A DNA stretch of 64,000 bases from Rebecca billardiae RCC1528 (Eukaryota > Haptophyta), in assembly GCA_965240325.2 (NCBI GenBank), contig OZ251233.1, positions 1,922,001 to 1,986,000 of the forward strand. Reading direction: 5' to 3'. Below are positions 62,901 through 64,000 of this stretch, in pieces; within the stretch, counting starts at the first letter, position 1; every line of letters begins with the position of its first letter. A program made the position numbers and the translations under genes. The notes beneath the pieces are model-generated. The model had not been told where the DNA came from and did no database searches. It saw only the letters and a program-made list of their open reading frames with translations.

Positions 62901-63846
62901 GCGAGCGGCCTCGGTGCAGCCTGTGTCGGTCGCCGACGCGCTGCGCGCGGGCACGGCGCAGGCGCTCGGCGGCCCGCGCCGATCGAGGCGCGCGCTGCGC
63001 AACCTCAACGGTCTCTTCAGCTCGAGCGGCAGCGCGCAGGGCGCGGGCGAGGCCGAGGGTGGCGCGTCGCCGACGCCCGCGCAGCCGACGCCGGCCCCGC
63101 CCGACGCTCAGGAGGGCGGCGGCGCGGGCGCTCGGGGCGGAGCGCTGCCCGCGCAGCCGGGCGCCGCCGCCGGCGCGCCGCCCGCCGCACCCCTTACGAC
63201 CGGCCGAGACTCGAGCTCCTTCTCGCCGCTCTTCAACCGGCTCGTGCGCGAACCGGCCGCGGGCGGCGGCGCGGGCGCGGGCGCGGGCGTTCACTCGCCC
63301 TCGTGGCTGAGGCCGCGGGGCGAGTCGCGGCAGGAATCGCCCATGTTTGCTCGGCGGCGCGAGTCGGGCGGGGTCGGCGCCGCGAGCGCGGGCGTTCACT
63401 CGCCCTCGTGGCTGAGGCCACGGCGCGAGTCGCGGCAGGAGTCGCCCATGTTTGCTCGGCGGCGCGAGTCGGGCGGGGTCGGCGCCTCCGAGTCGGGCGC
63501 GATCGGCGCCTCCGAGCGCTCGGAGCGCCTCACCGAGCTGGTCATGCCGCTCGGCTCAGGCGGCTGGTCGCCCAAGTCTGCGCGGCGGCGTGAGCACGCC
63601 ACTGCCGGCGAGGCGGGCGAGGCCTCGTCGGCGCACTTCTCGTGCTTCGCCGGCGAGCCGTTCGACGATCAGCAGCACACGCCGCTGGCCGCGAGCCTGC
63701 CGCCTACGCCACCCGACGACGGCACCAGCGCTGAGTCTGAGCCGCACCCGCCCTTCTTCGCCTCCGAGGCGGCCGCGGGGGCTTCCCGCGAGGCGCAGCT
63801 CAGCAGGGTGTCTGAGGCCTCGCGCTGCGAGGCCTCAGACACGTGA
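59962..63846 (+). CDS. Membrane receptor-like protein: PA-like ectodomain, TM bundle, TIR-like domain
   Basis: 1294 residues. A signal peptide (ALAAALAAVVVASRPASS) leads to a protease-associated-like domain (about 90-185; GAILLFDSP, HALMAARAGASAVLIYF, and IFDVDQPELGPLVDAL). About six hydrophobic helices follow between 200 and 470 (such as AWQAVLALVALAVIELAALR, VVGIAVLAITSVLFAS and FRSAALLAGLPALTIAYF). The cytoplasmic part holds a TIR-like domain: TLFVSHAQ (606-613), ETFLWLDLFCIRQHE (637-651), VVMVLDPWDAPVCLTRVWCLYE (669-690). This set is the protist version of the TIR/SHAW fold, with W-D-FC-QH in place of the usual W.D. The last 550 residues are Ser/Arg-rich and probably disordered, with a 35-aa tandem duplication. 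It may sense a ligand at the surface and signal inward (inference); NADase activity is not evident. The start was placed at MRHDRGRA, in front of the signal peptide. Confidence 0.65.
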   Translation: MRHDRGRALAAALAAVVVASRPASSTLVVIDGPDELRNLSFAAEPYSLEPSGRSPPAALAGPLVLRSAADIEYVPGSCPPRFARRDEALPPGAILLFDSPQLSLCSHTQHALMAARAGASAVLIYFAWKQPLRPVPGAQAKMWWVRDGAAALDARMPPIFDVDQPELGPLVDALRARARVRVRLSARPRASAWERLHSSAAWGAWQAVLALVALAVIELAALRLEAFIRADGGLHLGTIPHTLLLLELLTNTARAMLLAVDPEVSRGVLPVEVVCAVKMGTCGLQLVSGALFLAYFSRASASEGFAPQRLMGAPLRPRTPSSAGALAGTPAGRLGRVLVGCCCACGPWSTSAAVVGIAVLAITSVLFASDSMIIFVRLACLGADALVLALCARTAWQMRTMAATLPRPLAARLTRSMRHAILFRSAALLAGLPALTIAYFHPWARFATLGAHCAMVSCVSYVQCALFRPIGVVVLRGPLRRLVRAWQEGVAHVRSSPRRVGDDPSSDGIAVRHDVPLESSVGTRRRSMPATPLPGRRQRVQESLLLGVSLAMIGEFVEACGIGADASTLDAATKIQAMTASTGWSIAEQCQSAKTADGRPAVARATLFVSHAQRCGFAKLLAAIRAYLELHSLDASETFLWLDLFCIRQHEVEAAVPKIGEIERLVGRVVMVLDPWDAPVCLTRVWCLYECVQCTLQSIPFDLTIAPDDRGALQRALRRDLAAVQASLGSFDARTAQASVEDDRRMIFELIREAFAQRVDGLGPGADEFDAFNASVRHAVRTALAGFSWPDATPATRRLKGTVSAAPSPRKGRSPEQREHRFLPLSRAHSSTDLGSGALPRPALRRPRGVTSDVPSFDRSSPRDAGGSGEPEDGEQPTPGAGSGGLRSRSSAAPRASAGDNPAAVTARGVHPQTTMLNSRLSRRSRRSRPSADAHSALPADAPKAHSASWSPAARGTNHHWLRTSRLLARGASPKPPAWQRAASVQPVSVADALRAGTAQALGGPRRSRRALRNLNGLFSSSGSAQGAGEAEGGASPTPAQPTPAPPDAQEGGGAGARGGALPAQPGAAAGAPPAAPLTTGRDSSSFSPLFNRLVREPAAGGGAGAGAGVHSPSWLRPRGESRQESPMFARRRESGGVGAASAGVHSPSWLRPRRESRQESPMFARRRESGGVGASESGAIGASERSERLTELVMPLGSGGWSPKSARRREHATAGEAGEASSAHFSCFAGEPFDDQQHTPLAASLPPTPPDDGTSAESEPHPPFFASEAAAGASREAQLSRVSEASRCEASDT
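63285..63494 (+). repeat. 105-bp tandem duplication in the receptor-like gene
   Basis: Two copies, starting at 63285 and 63390, of a 35-residue unit containing GVHSPSWLRPR, ESRQESPMFARRRESGGVGA. Only a few bases differ. Confidence 0.9.
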
Positions 63847-64000
63847 GACGCACCTTAGGCTCCGTCCCGCGACTAGTCGACATCGCCCGTCAGTCGTCGA
63901 GTCGTCGATAACGGCGTCGTCCGCCGACGAAATACTGACGCCGTCCGAGGCGAGTATACATATATATATATATAGCGCACGAGGCCGGGGGGGGGGGGGG
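63847..64000. other. 3' flank and end of window
   Basis: Begins after the stop codon of the receptor-like gene, with an AT microsatellite (about 63956-63975) and a terminal run of 12 G at the window edge. The homopolymer may mark an assembly boundary. Confidence 0.6.

Noticed and set aside
63988-64000. Terminal poly-G as a telomere-like or biological end
   Set aside because: A plain homopolymer at the window edge with no repeat unit; more likely a microsatellite or assembly edge.
1-64000. CRISPR arrays, prokaryotic operons, insertion sequences
   Set aside because: No direct-repeat/spacer arrays or prokaryotic transposase motifs; genes have introns and eukaryotic families.

Overview
The window looks like nuclear DNA of a unicellular eukaryotic alga with a very GC-rich genome. 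The evidence is eukaryote-only proteins (TAF13, an Arp8-like protein, an N-terminal-motor kinesin, a CDC50/LEM3 flippase subunit, a TPPP/p25-alpha protein), few and short GC-rich spliceosomal introns, and very long hydroxyproline-type Ser-Pro3-4 cell-surface proteins. A haptophyte is my best guess, perhaps a pavlovophyte. This is inference from style and gene content; I see no rRNA or other marker that would fix the lineage.

Layout. 0.6-3.1 kb: a divergent pair, TAF13 (-) and a JmjC/cupin-4 oxygenase-like gene (+). 3.4-30.9 kb: a second divergent pair made of two paralogous Ser/Pro-rich surface proteins that share an N-terminal domain, sushi-like Cys modules and an FN3-like domain. The minus-strand member (about 1308 aa, one intron) ends in a single membrane helix and an acidic tail. 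The plus-strand member is a single 22.8-kb ORF of about 7612 aa. It has six Pro-rich blocks separated by two kinds of small folded module in the order A-B-A-A-B, a Cys-rich region, a polytopic membrane domain and a highly repetitive tail. 30.9-36.8 kb: no recognisable gene; AT microsatellites, a large AT palindrome, a short tandem duplication and an inverted-repeat pair. 36.8-38.4 kb: a three-exon CDC50/LEM3 gene (-), divergent from an exportin-1-like gene (+), which is followed on the same strand by an RCC1-repeat gene (42.3-45.5 kb, one intron). 46.0-52.5 kb: three minus-strand genes, TPPP-like, kinesin and Arp8-like. 52.5-55.8 kb: no recognised gene; a segment bounded by inverted repeats that contains a direct repeat. 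55.8-57.1 kb: a receiver-like plus cyclin-like fusion protein. 57.4-58.6 kb: a poorly resolved, possibly multi-exon minus-strand gene. 60.0-63.8 kb: a secreted/membrane protein with a PA-like ectodomain, several membrane helices and a TIR-like cytoplasmic domain.

The genes do not form one pathway. Functional links that can be argued are transcription and chromatin (TAF13, JmjC, Arp8), nuclear transport (exportin next to an RCC1 propeller), microtubules (TPPP next to a kinesin) and the cell surface (the two giant Ser/Pro proteins and the PA/TIR-like receptor). All four introns I could place begin with GTGCG, and three of them with GTGCGCGCG. Many other ORFs in the Pro-rich blocks are antisense or frame-shifted readings of the same repeat and are not genes.
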